DNA of 25,530 bases from SXXK01 sp046074645. Its GTDB lineage: Bacteria; Planctomycetota; Planctomycetia; Planctomycetales; Planctomycetaceae. The stretch covers positions 1 through 25,530 of the forward strand of contig JBJTOP010000093.1 of assembly GCA_046074645.1 (NCBI GenBank), given 5' to 3'. The position numbers were made by a program, and so were the translations under genes. Positions 15,608 through 23,251 of the stretch are shown here, one piece after another; the first letter of the stretch is position 1; every line of letters starts with the position of its first letter. The notes beneath the pieces were generated by a model. That model was not told where the DNA came from, ran no database searches, and was given only the letters and a program-made list of their open reading frames with translations.

Positions 15608-17686
15608 ATGCTCAGACACATTCGCATGTTCCTTGTGGTCGCCCTGACGGTTCTGCTGCAGATCCTGCAGATGGTCACTGGCCCTGCACAGGAGATTGCC
15701 GGCCTCACAGTCACGCCACACTCAATCTCAAGTGTGATGCAGTGGCGACGGCCAGCCACTCCTGAACTGGGAGCTCGCGTGGAAATGTTCCTTTTCAACC
15801 CTGCTCAGCAACCGGTGACGATCCGTCGCACAGATGTCTGGCGTTTCGATGGAAAGACACCGGACGAGCTGGTGGGGGCTGCCGAATGGGCGTGGCATGA
15901 AACGCCGGCACTCTGGGAAACGGACGTAACTGAATTGCCTCCCCAGAGCCTTGCCGTGGTCCCCTTCAACACACGGGCCACCTCCTGGGGCGTCGGGACC
16001 AACCATACGCTGCAGACGACCGAAGCCGCTGCGGGACTCAGCTTCAATCTGGCCAAACCAGCCGTCTGGCTGTCGGCGATCACGTTTCTTGCCACGGACA
16101 GCAATGGTCGTATTGCTCCGGCGTCCGTGACGTCGAATCGGGTCGTTGTCCATATTGAGAACGCCGGCGAGGCAGAGCTCACCATCACCGGTCTGAAGCT
16201 CTGGCTGCCGCGTTCCGGTGGAAACAGACGGGTGTTGTTTGCCGAGCGGGTGTACGGTGCAGACCAGCTGACCTGTTTTTCAGCGGATCGCCGCATTCCT
16301 GCTCACTCTTCACAAGGCTTCACGGTCGATCTGGAACCGCTGCAGCGGGTACCTGTTGTCGTTGAAGTGACGCTGAGTTCTTCTGTGAACGCGGATACGG
16401 CTGCATCCGCCATTCGTCTGTTTGGAAGCATGAAGATTCGGCCTGAACAGTTTGATATCAGTGGTGGCTGGATAGCATCGAACGTCGGCGGCCGCCAGAG
16501 CCTGACAATCGACGAGTATCTGCGAACGCTCAGCCGCATGCACATCAACGCGGGGCAAATAGAAGAAGTCGGAGGCTACTCTGATCAGCCCGACATCATC
16601 GCACGTCATGCCTTCAAACGCTTCAATCGCCTTGGCGACCTGGAACGTTACGATCGCGATGAGATGCTGCCTTCGATCCACGCGGTGGAGTTCATCGGAG
16701 AACCGCAGTACGGCGGCGGCCGTCCGGTTCCCCCGCAGGAAGTCCACAAGCTTCTTGCACCTTACACCCCCAGTCGTCTGCACACCTCGGTGACGCTCAG
16801 CGAGGAACGCACGTGGCGGTATTATGCCGGGCTGTCTGATCATCCGCACTACGACGCCTATCGCGTGATTGCTCCGGCCGCCGACGCCTGGACTCGCTAC
16901 AATCGCTGGAATGGTCGTTCGATCCGCTGGGGCGCGCCGCTTGAAACCATCGGCGAGATGACTCGCAGCCTGCGTGAATTAAGCCGGCCGCGGGCCATCG
17001 CCTGCTGGTCGCAGGGAGCCCACGACGGCTGGGGCGGCTTCCTCAGCCCACGCCGCGGTTCACCCACACCAGACGAGCTGCGTGCCCAGGCATGGCACGC
17101 TCTGGCCAGCCGCATCACATCACTCTACTGGTTCAATCTCAGCATACCGTCTCTCCTGAAGTTCCCCGATCTGATCGAACCCATTACTCGCGTAAATCGT
17201 GAAATACGAATGCTTGATGAGCTGTTGCTGTACAGCACAGCGATGGCTCACGCAGAACTGCGGCAGCAGGATCAGCCGAACTGGGAAACGAGTGTGCTGG
17301 CCGCACCCCGGTCGGCACTCCTCGTGGCTCACGATGTTGCCTATCAGCCGGATCCTGAAAAAAATCTGTTCCGCTTCACTCCCCGCGAAGGCACCTTCCT
17401 GTTTCCACTGCCACGCTGGATTGGATCCGATGCAATCGTCTTTCAAGTCGATGCGGATGGTGTGCATGATGTCTCCTCGACAATCGAAGACGCTCACGTT
17501 CGAATCACCGACACCGTGAATGTCGTCGGTATCTACATTGCCACCACCGACCCGGATCTTCGCGCGGCACTGCAGCAGCGACATACAGAGCTGCTTGCCC
17601 GCGAAGCCTCCTTCAACTTCAACCCCGGGACAAGCGCTGAGGACCTGGAACAGCTCAAAGCGGCCCTGAAAAAGGGCAAAGAGTGA
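15608..17686 (+). CDS. Large secreted protein of unknown function, possible beta-domain plus glycosidase-like barrel
   Basis: A 692-aa protein. The N-terminus MLRHIRMFLVVALTVLLQIL... is a signal peptide with likely cleavage around residues 24-30. Residues ~32-300 are beta-rich with Ig-like spacing (NRVVVHIENAGEAELTITGLKLWLP). From ~305 the sequence becomes alpha/beta (TIDEYLRTLSRMHINAGQIEE). It contains strongly polar/aromatic stretches such as LHTSVTLSEERTWRYYAGLSDHP, then IACWSQGAHDGWGGF and AWHALASRITSLYWFNLS, which read like the core strands of a (beta/alpha)8 glycoside hydrolase. No named family motif can be assigned by eye, and acid/base residues cannot be fixed. The C-terminal ~130 residues look like another beta domain. 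It lies 101 bp after the response regulator on the same strand. It ends 27 bp from the convergent permease with no clear terminator hairpin. Confidence 0.8.
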   Translation: MLRHIRMFLVVALTVLLQILQMVTGPAQEIAGLTVTPHSISSVMQWRRPATPELGARVEMFLFNPAQQPVTIRRTDVWRFDGKTPDELVGAAEWAWHETPALWETDVTELPPQSLAVVPFNTRATSWGVGTNHTLQTTEAAAGLSFNLAKPAVWLSAITFLATDSNGRIAPASVTSNRVVVHIENAGEAELTITGLKLWLPRSGGNRRVLFAERVYGADQLTCFSADRRIPAHSSQGFTVDLEPLQRVPVVVEVTLSSSVNADTAASAIRLFGSMKIRPEQFDISGGWIASNVGGRQSLTIDEYLRTLSRMHINAGQIEEVGGYSDQPDIIARHAFKRFNRLGDLERYDRDEMLPSIHAVEFIGEPQYGGGRPVPPQEVHKLLAPYTPSRLHTSVTLSEERTWRYYAGLSDHPHYDAYRVIAPAADAWTRYNRWNGRSIRWGAPLETIGEMTRSLRELSRPRAIACWSQGAHDGWGGFLSPRRGSPTPDELRAQAWHALASRITSLYWFNLSIPSLLKFPDLIEPITRVNREIRMLDELLLYSTAMAHAELRQQDQPNWETSVLAAPRSALLVAHDVAYQPDPEKNLFRFTPREGTFLFPLPRWIGSDAIVFQVDADGVHDVSSTIEDAHVRITDTVNVVGIYIATTDPDLRAALQQRHTELLAREASFNFNPGTSAEDLEQLKAALKKGKE

Positions 17687-17713
17687 TCTGTTCGCCGGAC
17701 GGTGACCGCGTTA

Positions 17714-19249
17714 TCAGAGTTCTTCCCGATATGCTTCGCTCATGCGCCGCTGCGATTTGGAAATTGCGGTTACCAGCTTCTGAACGGCCTCGCGGTCTCC
17801 ACCGTCCACTTCATGTTCCAGCATCTCCAGCTGTTCGCGGACCAGTCGAGTCTTCCAGCGGTGGTACAGGGGAAGTGAGCCGTACCGCAGCCAGGTACCG
17901 ACTTCCATTTTCCGTGTCCAGTCATCGTAGCGTTCCGACCAGTACTTAGTTTCCTCGTGATCCATCGCCAGTGCTGCACTGAGGGCGCCGATTCGCGCGT
18001 CGGTCATGGCCACAAGGCAATCGGCCGGCGCCGGATACCACGCATAACATCCGGAAATGCTCAGCCCAATCAGACCGGCCAGCGACAGCAGTCCCAGCAC
18101 AGGCCCCGGAATCACGATGTCAAACCGACCAGGAGTGGAAACGGTGCGCGACTGACGGAGCCATGCCTCGAAGCGTTCGCGTCGGTCGGCAAGCCTGAGC
18201 CCCAGTCCGAGGCAGGCCAGACCGCCAATCACAAACAATGGACGCCACTCCCATGGAGACACATCCCGCTCCAGTCGCTGCTGGAAGGCTGCGACCACGT
18301 CTGGAACAGAATCGAAAGGCCGACAGTAAATGTCGAATGCGTGAGTGTGATCGGACGGCTCGATGTCCTGCGGAAACAGCGGCTTGTCAAGAATCAGCGC
18401 CAGCCCCAGCGCGATGCCGCTGATCAGCAGCAGCCACGCCAGGCCGCGTCGAAATCCGTATTCAGCCATGCTCCAGCCAAGCAGCCCGAAATTCATGCCA
18501 GCCCCCAGAATCAACAGCACAAACGCTGCACCCACGGAATTGGCGTGCTGAAACATCATCCCCAGCTGTGTCATCGCCAGCATCGGCGTTGCGTAGACTG
18601 GGATGGCGAGGCCTGTCATGAGCAGCGGTGCCCACGGATTGTCGTGATTGAATGTATGCTGCAGACTGTTCGGCGGCAGAAACGCCCCCGCCAGACCTAC
18701 TCCGCTCAAACCCGTCAACACCCACACCAAAGACGCTCCACAGGACTCCCTCGCAGCTGCCGCGGCCACTGCCAGCATTCGTCGGGATCCAATCCCATAC
18801 GTTTCTTCCTCAGGAGCCGGCAGCGCAGACTGCGGAAAACACCAGTCCCAGATAATGCCCGCTGCCGTGACGATCACCAGTGAACTCAGGCCAAACAAAA
18901 CTATCGCCATCGGCTCAGATAACGTCAGCCCGTACAGCAGCGACAGCGGATTAAACAGCGGTCCGCTCACCGCAAACGCCAGAATTGTTCCCCCGCGAAC
19001 TCCAGCGCGACGAAGTTCACGAATCACCGGAATCACGCCCAGCGAACAGACCGGCAGCAACATCCCAATCAGCCAGGCCCTGAACAGTCCCCAGCGCGTA
19101 CCTTCACCGAAGAGCCGACGCGTGCCGGCGACACCAAAAAATCGACGCAGCACGGCCGCCGTAATCAAGCCCGCCAGCAGAAACGGTGCCGCTTCCACAA
19201 TGCTGATCAGAAATCGAAACGCAAACCCCGCCACCATCTCCGCTGCCAT
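17714..19249 (-). CDS. DUF318/ArsP-type permease with C-terminal extension
   Basis: A 511-aa polytopic protein. Residues 1-~290 match the predicted permease family (DUF318/ArsP_1): FLISIVEAAPFLLAGLI, then the signature LLPVCSLGVIPVIRELRRAGV (64-84, C68), VSGPLFNPLSLLYG (94-107), and the repeat-like second half AIPVYATPMLAMTQLG and ILGAGMNFGLLGW. Family members export or transport metal(loid) species such as organoarsenicals or divalent metals; substrate cannot be fixed here. After ~340 come two more helices (~335-352, ~378-402) and a polar C-terminal domain with EETKYWSERYDDWTRKMEVG, unlike minimal ArsP proteins. The start is ATG 19249, with GGGAG 9 nt upstream. It follows the His-rich lipoprotein by 16 bp, suggesting the two handle the same metal. 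It is the last gene of the minus-strand operon. Confidence 0.85.
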   Translation of the reverse strand: MAAEMVAGFAFRFLISIVEAAPFLLAGLITAAVLRRFFGVAGTRRLFGEGTRWGLFRAWLIGMLLPVCSLGVIPVIRELRRAGVRGGTILAFAVSGPLFNPLSLLYGLTLSEPMAIVLFGLSSLVIVTAAGIIWDWCFPQSALPAPEEETYGIGSRRMLAVAAAAARESCGASLVWVLTGLSGVGLAGAFLPPNSLQHTFNHDNPWAPLLMTGLAIPVYATPMLAMTQLGMMFQHANSVGAAFVLLILGAGMNFGLLGWSMAEYGFRRGLAWLLLISGIALGLALILDKPLFPQDIEPSDHTHAFDIYCRPFDSVPDVVAAFQQRLERDVSPWEWRPLFVIGGLACLGLGLRLADRRERFEAWLRQSRTVSTPGRFDIVIPGPVLGLLSLAGLIGLSISGCYAWYPAPADCLVAMTDARIGALSAALAMDHEETKYWSERYDDWTRKMEVGTWLRYGSLPLYHRWKTRLVREQLEMLEHEVDGGDREAVQKLVTAISKSQRRMSEAYREEL

Positions 19250-19265
19250 CTCTGTGCACTCCCGC

Positions 19266-19742
19266 TTACTGCTGATTTTCCGCGTTCGCCTTCAGCTGAT
19301 CCGCCAGCTGCTGCAGCTGGTCCACAGCGGCGTTCCAAACTGCCATGTCGGGTGATCGCCCCGCTGCAATCTCATCCAGCACCTGCTGGAGCTTTGGCTG
19401 CTGAGACACCGCGGTGTCAAAGCCCGCCCGACGCAGGTCGCTGTCGGCAGCCAGTTCCGGAATCCAGCCGACAATCTCCCGCAACTGCTGCTGGCGACGT
19501 TGGCTGGGCCTGACTGCACCCGATTCGTCCCGACTCAGCCTCCGCTGCAATTCCCGCGGCAGCTCATGGAAATTGTCAGGCTTGTGAGCCGGGCGAGCAT
19601 GGTGAGAATGCTCATGCTCATGCTCATCGTCACTCTGACTCCGGCCGCAGCCACTGGTGAGACAAAGCAGCACAGCCGCCGTAAGCAGCCAGCTGTACTG
19701 CAGTCTCTGAAACACATCCCGAGATTGATCTGCCAGCCTCAT
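19266..19742 (-). CDS. His-rich putative lipoprotein
   Basis: A 158-aa protein. ATG 19742 overlaps the MoxR stop (ATGA on the minus strand), so I prefer it to the longer reading from 19799. Residues 14-31 form a signal segment (LQYSWLLTAAVLLCLTSG) ending at C32, a near-lipobox: LTSGC has Leu at -4 and Thr at -3, slightly atypical. Directly after it comes an acidic His cluster, SDDEHEHEHSHHARPAHKP (36-55), with H41, H43, H45, H47, H48 and H53, a likely divalent metal-binding tract. The rest is helical and Gln/Leu/Arg-rich and matches no domain I know. Placement before a DUF318/ArsP-type permease suggests metal capture on the outer face of the membrane (inference). The cluster is encoded partly by three perfect 6-bp repeats. 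Confidence 0.75.
   Translation of the reverse strand: MRLADQSRDVFQRLQYSWLLTAAVLLCLTSGCGRSQSDDEHEHEHSHHARPAHKPDNFHELPRELQRRLSRDESGAVRPSQRRQQQLREIVGWIPELAADSDLRRAGFDTAVSQQPKLQQVLDEIAAGRSPDMAVWNAAVDQLQQLADQLKANAENQQ
19608..19625 (-). repeat. Three tandem 6-bp repeats encoding His-Glu in the lipoprotein
   Basis: ATGCTC occurs three times in tandem on the plus strand (GAGCAT on the coding strand), giving alternating Glu and His codons. A unit gain or loss keeps frame and adds or removes one His-Glu pair. Confidence 0.8.
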
Positions 19743-20698
19743 GGCGAATACTCCGGAACAGGTGTTCGACTCAGAATCTCTTCCACAACTCCGGCGCATT
19801 CCTGAACTGACAGGCCAAGCCGCACATTCAGAACGGGCAGTGCAGTGTCCTGGACATCATCCGGTGAGACAAAGCTGCGTCCCTGAACCCACGCCCGCGC
19901 CTGAGAAACTCGAAGCCAGGTAAGCAGTCCCCGGGGACTTAATCCCAGCGGCACAGAGGGATGTCGGCGAGTTGTTCCGGCGAGACGCACGAGATAGTCC
20001 CGGACCGCATCGCTCGCTGCAACGGTTGCCACCGCCGCCTGCATATTCGCCAGCTGTCCGGGCTCCAGCAGCGGCGAATCCTCTGGCTGACTGAGCTGCT
20101 GACGGGTGGCCAGCAGCAGCATCTGCGATTCGTCTTCCGGCGCCGGATAGCCAATACTGAGCTTCATGGAAAATCGATCCAGCTGTGCTTCCGGGAGCGG
20201 CCAGGTGCCATGCTGGTCGATGGGATTTTGTGTGGCCAGAACCAGAAACTGTGGGCAGAGCGGATAACGACGGGTATCGACTGTCACCTGGCGTTCCGCC
20301 ATCGCCTCCAGAAGAGCACTCTGAGTCCTTGGTGTGGCACGATTGATCTCATCCGCCAGCAGCACGTCCGCGAAGACCGGGCCTTCACGAAATTCAAATT
20401 CCTGAGTCTTCTGGTTGAACAGACTGAAGCCGGTAATGTCGGCGGGAAGCAGGTCGGGTGTGCACTGGCACCGCGCGAATCGGCCCCCGATCGCCGCAGC
20501 CAGTGCCTTGGCCAGAGTGGTCTTGCCAAGCCCGGGTTTGTCTTCAAGGAGCAAATGCCCATTCGCCAGCAGTCCCAGCAGCACCAGTTCCACAACGTCC
20601 GGCTTACCACGCAAAGCTGTATTCAGCCGCATTCGCAGCTGATCCACAATCGCCAGATCAGCAGTCTTCACGTGGCTTAATTCCTGCACCATCGCCAT
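19739..20698 (-). CDS. MoxR-family AAA+ ATPase
   Basis: A 319-aa cytoplasmic ATPase. Walker A is EDKPGLGKTTLAKA (52-65), Walker B is VLLADEINRA (112-121), sensor 1 is LATQNPIDQHGTWPLPEAQLDRF (154-176, including the helix that carries the arginine-finger region), and the C-terminal lid contains PRGLLTWLRVSQARAW and FVSPDDVQ. Length is normal for MoxR (300-330 aa). MoxR proteins act with vWA/DUF58 proteins as chaperones that activate or assemble envelope proteins or metalloenzymes. Here DUF58 and a transglutaminase-fold protein are encoded directly upstream; the gap to the latter is 9 bp. Unusually, the following gene is a His-rich lipoprotein, coupled by a stop/start overlap. No vWA gene sits in this unit; the only clear one is in the operon at 6193. 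Confidence 0.93.
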   Translation of the reverse strand: MAMVQELSHVKTADLAIVDQLRMRLNTALRGKPDVVELVLLGLLANGHLLLEDKPGLGKTTLAKALAAAIGGRFARCQCTPDLLPADITGFSLFNQKTQEFEFREGPVFADVLLADEINRATPRTQSALLEAMAERQVTVDTRRYPLCPQFLVLATQNPIDQHGTWPLPEAQLDRFSMKLSIGYPAPEDESQMLLLATRQQLSQPEDSPLLEPGQLANMQAAVATVAASDAVRDYLVRLAGTTRRHPSVPLGLSPRGLLTWLRVSQARAWVQGRSFVSPDDVQDTALPVLNVRLGLSVQECAGVVEEILSRTPVPEYSP

Positions 20699-20707
20699 GA
20701 ATGACTT

Positions 20708-23251
20708 TCAACTCGAAGAAAGAGTTCTCAGGGGAAGAATTGAACTGCCGACTGCGAACCGACCAGCTGCACTGGTCTTCGTCTCACCATCCACAGCCTC
20801 GCGACAACTGGCCGCCGCCAGAAGAAAACACTGCAGGCTTAACTGCTGCTGCAGCTGATTGCAGAGCAGAGAAGTTTCGTCCCGTCTTTGGGCCTCCTCA
20901 GGGAACTCGGCGAATGCAGCCATATCCGCCAGTTCCGCCAGCAGCCGCACTGCATGCGGCTGCTGCAGTGGAAGTCCGCCAAGCCAGCGTTTCAGCGTCA
21001 GGTGAGCAGGGCGGCGAAGACCGGCCAGAGCAAGTCGGCGCTCCACCAGTCGCACCGTTTGCTGCACGCGACGGCGTCCGCTGGATGCTGACACCAAACG
21101 CCACACCAGCGTCCGCAGAGCATCTTCGAGGCGAACGCGCTGATAAATGCAGATCACCAGTACGGCAAGGCCGCTTCCGGAGAAGATCCAGTGTTTCCAC
21201 GCAAACAGCATGATGCTGATGACGAAGGAAGAGAGTTGCTGCAGCAAACCAGGAGGGGGCAGGAGGACATCGTAGCCAGGTGATGCTTCGACGGTGATCC
21301 ATGTTCCGGGGCCCACCATCAGCTCGCACCAGAAATGTGCATCTTCACCGAGAACCGGTGTTTGTCGTCGCCGCGGTTCGTAGCGTTCGGGTCTGACGTA
21401 GAAACCAGAGACGAGTCGGGTGGAGTACCCTAGACTTCGCAGCATCAGCGCCGCAGTGGATGCAAACAACGTCTCAGGCCCGCGACGACTGGAAAGAAAA
21501 TCAGAGAGCGGTGTCTCCGTTTCAGTGCTGGTCGGATTGTTTGGGCTGAGCTGAAACTCAGTGCGAAGTCGGCGACAGATTTCGTCCACCTGCTGCAGGC
21601 CTCGTGGCAGTCCGGCAGTCCATTCGAGTGCCAGTTGGCTCAGCTGGTTGATTTGCGGGTCATCGGGGAGTGACAGTTCGAGCATTTCGCGGCCGGGGGC
21701 GAACATCAGCAGCTTGCTCTCCCGGAGTCGATTCGGATCGAGGACCTCGGAGAGCATCCGAATCGGAACGAGGTCCGGGAGCGTCTCACCCGTCATTCTC
21801 ACAATCCCCGGAGCGTGCCAGGCAAACATATCGGGGCGTTCAACCTTATCGATATGCAGTTGTCGCAGATCAGGCGGCCCGGGAATCACGGGGGATTTCA
21901 GATTGACAGGCCGCAGCACGTGCTGGTCGGTGTGATGGAAGAGTTCCATGCCGCGAGGTCCGTGAGGGAGCTTCAGCCACGGTTTGCCGGCGGAATGCAC
22001 GAGCTGCAGCGGAAAAGCATCAGCGGGACTGCCTGTCGGGATCCAGTGGACGCCATCGAAAACATCGTAGACTTCTGTCCGCAGGTGCAGGGGCGTACGG
22101 CCGGCGACGTAAAACATCGCCGCACTGGCAATTGAACGTGCGCGCCTGCGATCCTGACTTCGCTTCCTGCGCACCAGCGAAAACTCACGCCCAGCCTGAC
22201 GGACTTCGCTGAGCCTCTGCTGGACGTCTGCCATCATTTCCGGTGGCAGCGCGACGGCCGGCTGAAACGTTCGATTCTTCCGCACCGGTTCGTCAAATCG
22301 ATCGTTCACCACATCGTACAGCGATGGCTTGTCCGAATCAGCAAACGGGGCATCTTCGATGGGACCGAAACTGCGAATGTCATCCTGTCCGGCCACGAGC
22401 GCATCCCCGTCGTTGACGCCGCCGCGAGCAAATTCGTCATACTCGCCGTCGCCACCGGAACCCGGCAAAAACCCCTGCATCGCAGAAATCAGCTCTCGAC
22501 CGCCACCGACCGAACCGGCAGCCGTCAGCAGGCCGAGCGCCGGCGCTGCCAGAAGCCAGCGACGCGGCAGACGCGTTCGCTGACCGGGAAGCATCCGCCC
22601 CTGCAGACCACTCCAGTAACTGGCCATCAGCCAGCTGATGGAAAGCACAGCCCACGCCGCGGCCAGCCAAAGCACCCGCGGTTCCCGTGCCAGCGCACAG
22701 CAGAAAATGCAGATGGCCAGTCCGATAAAAACACTCAAACGCCGAAAGCCAGCCGTCAGCCCCAGACACGCCAGTGCCAGCATCAGATTCTTCTGACTGT
22801 GCATGACCAGCATTTCAAAAGGTCGGCCGCTTTCAAACACCATTCGCTGCAGCGGTTCCCACAGCAGACTTCCTGCCAGAACTACCAGGGCCAGAGGCAG
22901 CTGCAGTGGATGCACCGCAAACCAGCCGCGGCCGCGATGCACAAGCCACGCTGCAGTGAATACCAGCAGTGACTCACAAACGGCCTGAAACCCCAGCGAT
23001 GCCAGAGTCCGCTGGCCATCCGCATCCGTAAAGGAAAAGACGGCGCTGGCGAGCAGTGCGAGAAAGACAGTGAGCGCATGCACGCTCCGCTCGGAGGACT
23101 CACCGGCGACACCACGGGAATTCGCTGAGTTCCACGCGGACAATGGCTGTGCAGCAGAGCCTGTAACACCCGCCACTGCGTTCACGGCATGACTCTGCTG
23201 TCCCCGCACTGCCGAACGCACCCTTCCCGTCAGAACACCCTCAGCGGACAT
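20708..23251 (-). CDS. Transglutaminase-like membrane protein lacking the catalytic Cys (pseudo-transglutaminase)
   Basis: An 847-aa protein with start at ATG 23251, fixed by AAGGAG 7 nt upstream; it overlaps the DUF58 stop by 11 bp. N-terminal hydrophobic segments lie at ~58-75, ~85-105, ~117-133, ~155-187, ~193-212 and ~232-248. A long extracytoplasmic region follows, with a transglutaminase core at ~580-665. In active relatives this core reads RRGxCxxFA...DAHAW...DP. Here it reads FLSSRRGPETLFASTAALML, with E593 where Cys is expected, then EDAHFWCEL (H639 kept) and TVEASP (E655 where Asp is usual). Two hydrophobic stretches (~675-705) precede a C-terminal cytoplasmic region reminiscent of DUF4129. 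It sits between DUF58 and MoxR as in many bacterial MoxR–DUF58–transglutaminase clusters. It is probably non-catalytic, acting as a binding scaffold (inference). Confidence 0.88.
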   Translation of the reverse strand: MSAEGVLTGRVRSAVRGQQSHAVNAVAGVTGSAAQPLSAWNSANSRGVAGESSERSVHALTVFLALLASAVFSFTDADGQRTLASLGFQAVCESLLVFTAAWLVHRGRGWFAVHPLQLPLALVVLAGSLLWEPLQRMVFESGRPFEMLVMHSQKNLMLALACLGLTAGFRRLSVFIGLAICIFCCALAREPRVLWLAAAWAVLSISWLMASYWSGLQGRMLPGQRTRLPRRWLLAAPALGLLTAAGSVGGGRELISAMQGFLPGSGGDGEYDEFARGGVNDGDALVAGQDDIRSFGPIEDAPFADSDKPSLYDVVNDRFDEPVRKNRTFQPAVALPPEMMADVQQRLSEVRQAGREFSLVRRKRSQDRRRARSIASAAMFYVAGRTPLHLRTEVYDVFDGVHWIPTGSPADAFPLQLVHSAGKPWLKLPHGPRGMELFHHTDQHVLRPVNLKSPVIPGPPDLRQLHIDKVERPDMFAWHAPGIVRMTGETLPDLVPIRMLSEVLDPNRLRESKLLMFAPGREMLELSLPDDPQINQLSQLALEWTAGLPRGLQQVDEICRRLRTEFQLSPNNPTSTETETPLSDFLSSRRGPETLFASTAALMLRSLGYSTRLVSGFYVRPERYEPRRRQTPVLGEDAHFWCELMVGPGTWITVEASPGYDVLLPPPGLLQQLSSFVISIMLFAWKHWIFSGSGLAVLVICIYQRVRLEDALRTLVWRLVSASSGRRRVQQTVRLVERRLALAGLRRPAHLTLKRWLGGLPLQQPHAVRLLAELADMAAFAEFPEEAQRRDETSLLCNQLQQQLSLQCFLLAAASCREAVDGETKTSAAGRFAVGSSILPLRTLSSS

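Noticed and set aside
17687..17713. Bidirectional terminator at CGGTGACCG
   Set aside because: The palindrome has no usable loop and no T-run; it cannot be called a hairpin.
17957..18883. 308-aa plus-strand open frame opposite the permease
   Set aside because: The permease frame carries strong transmembrane and family motifs; this one is an Arg/Gln/His/Pro shadow.
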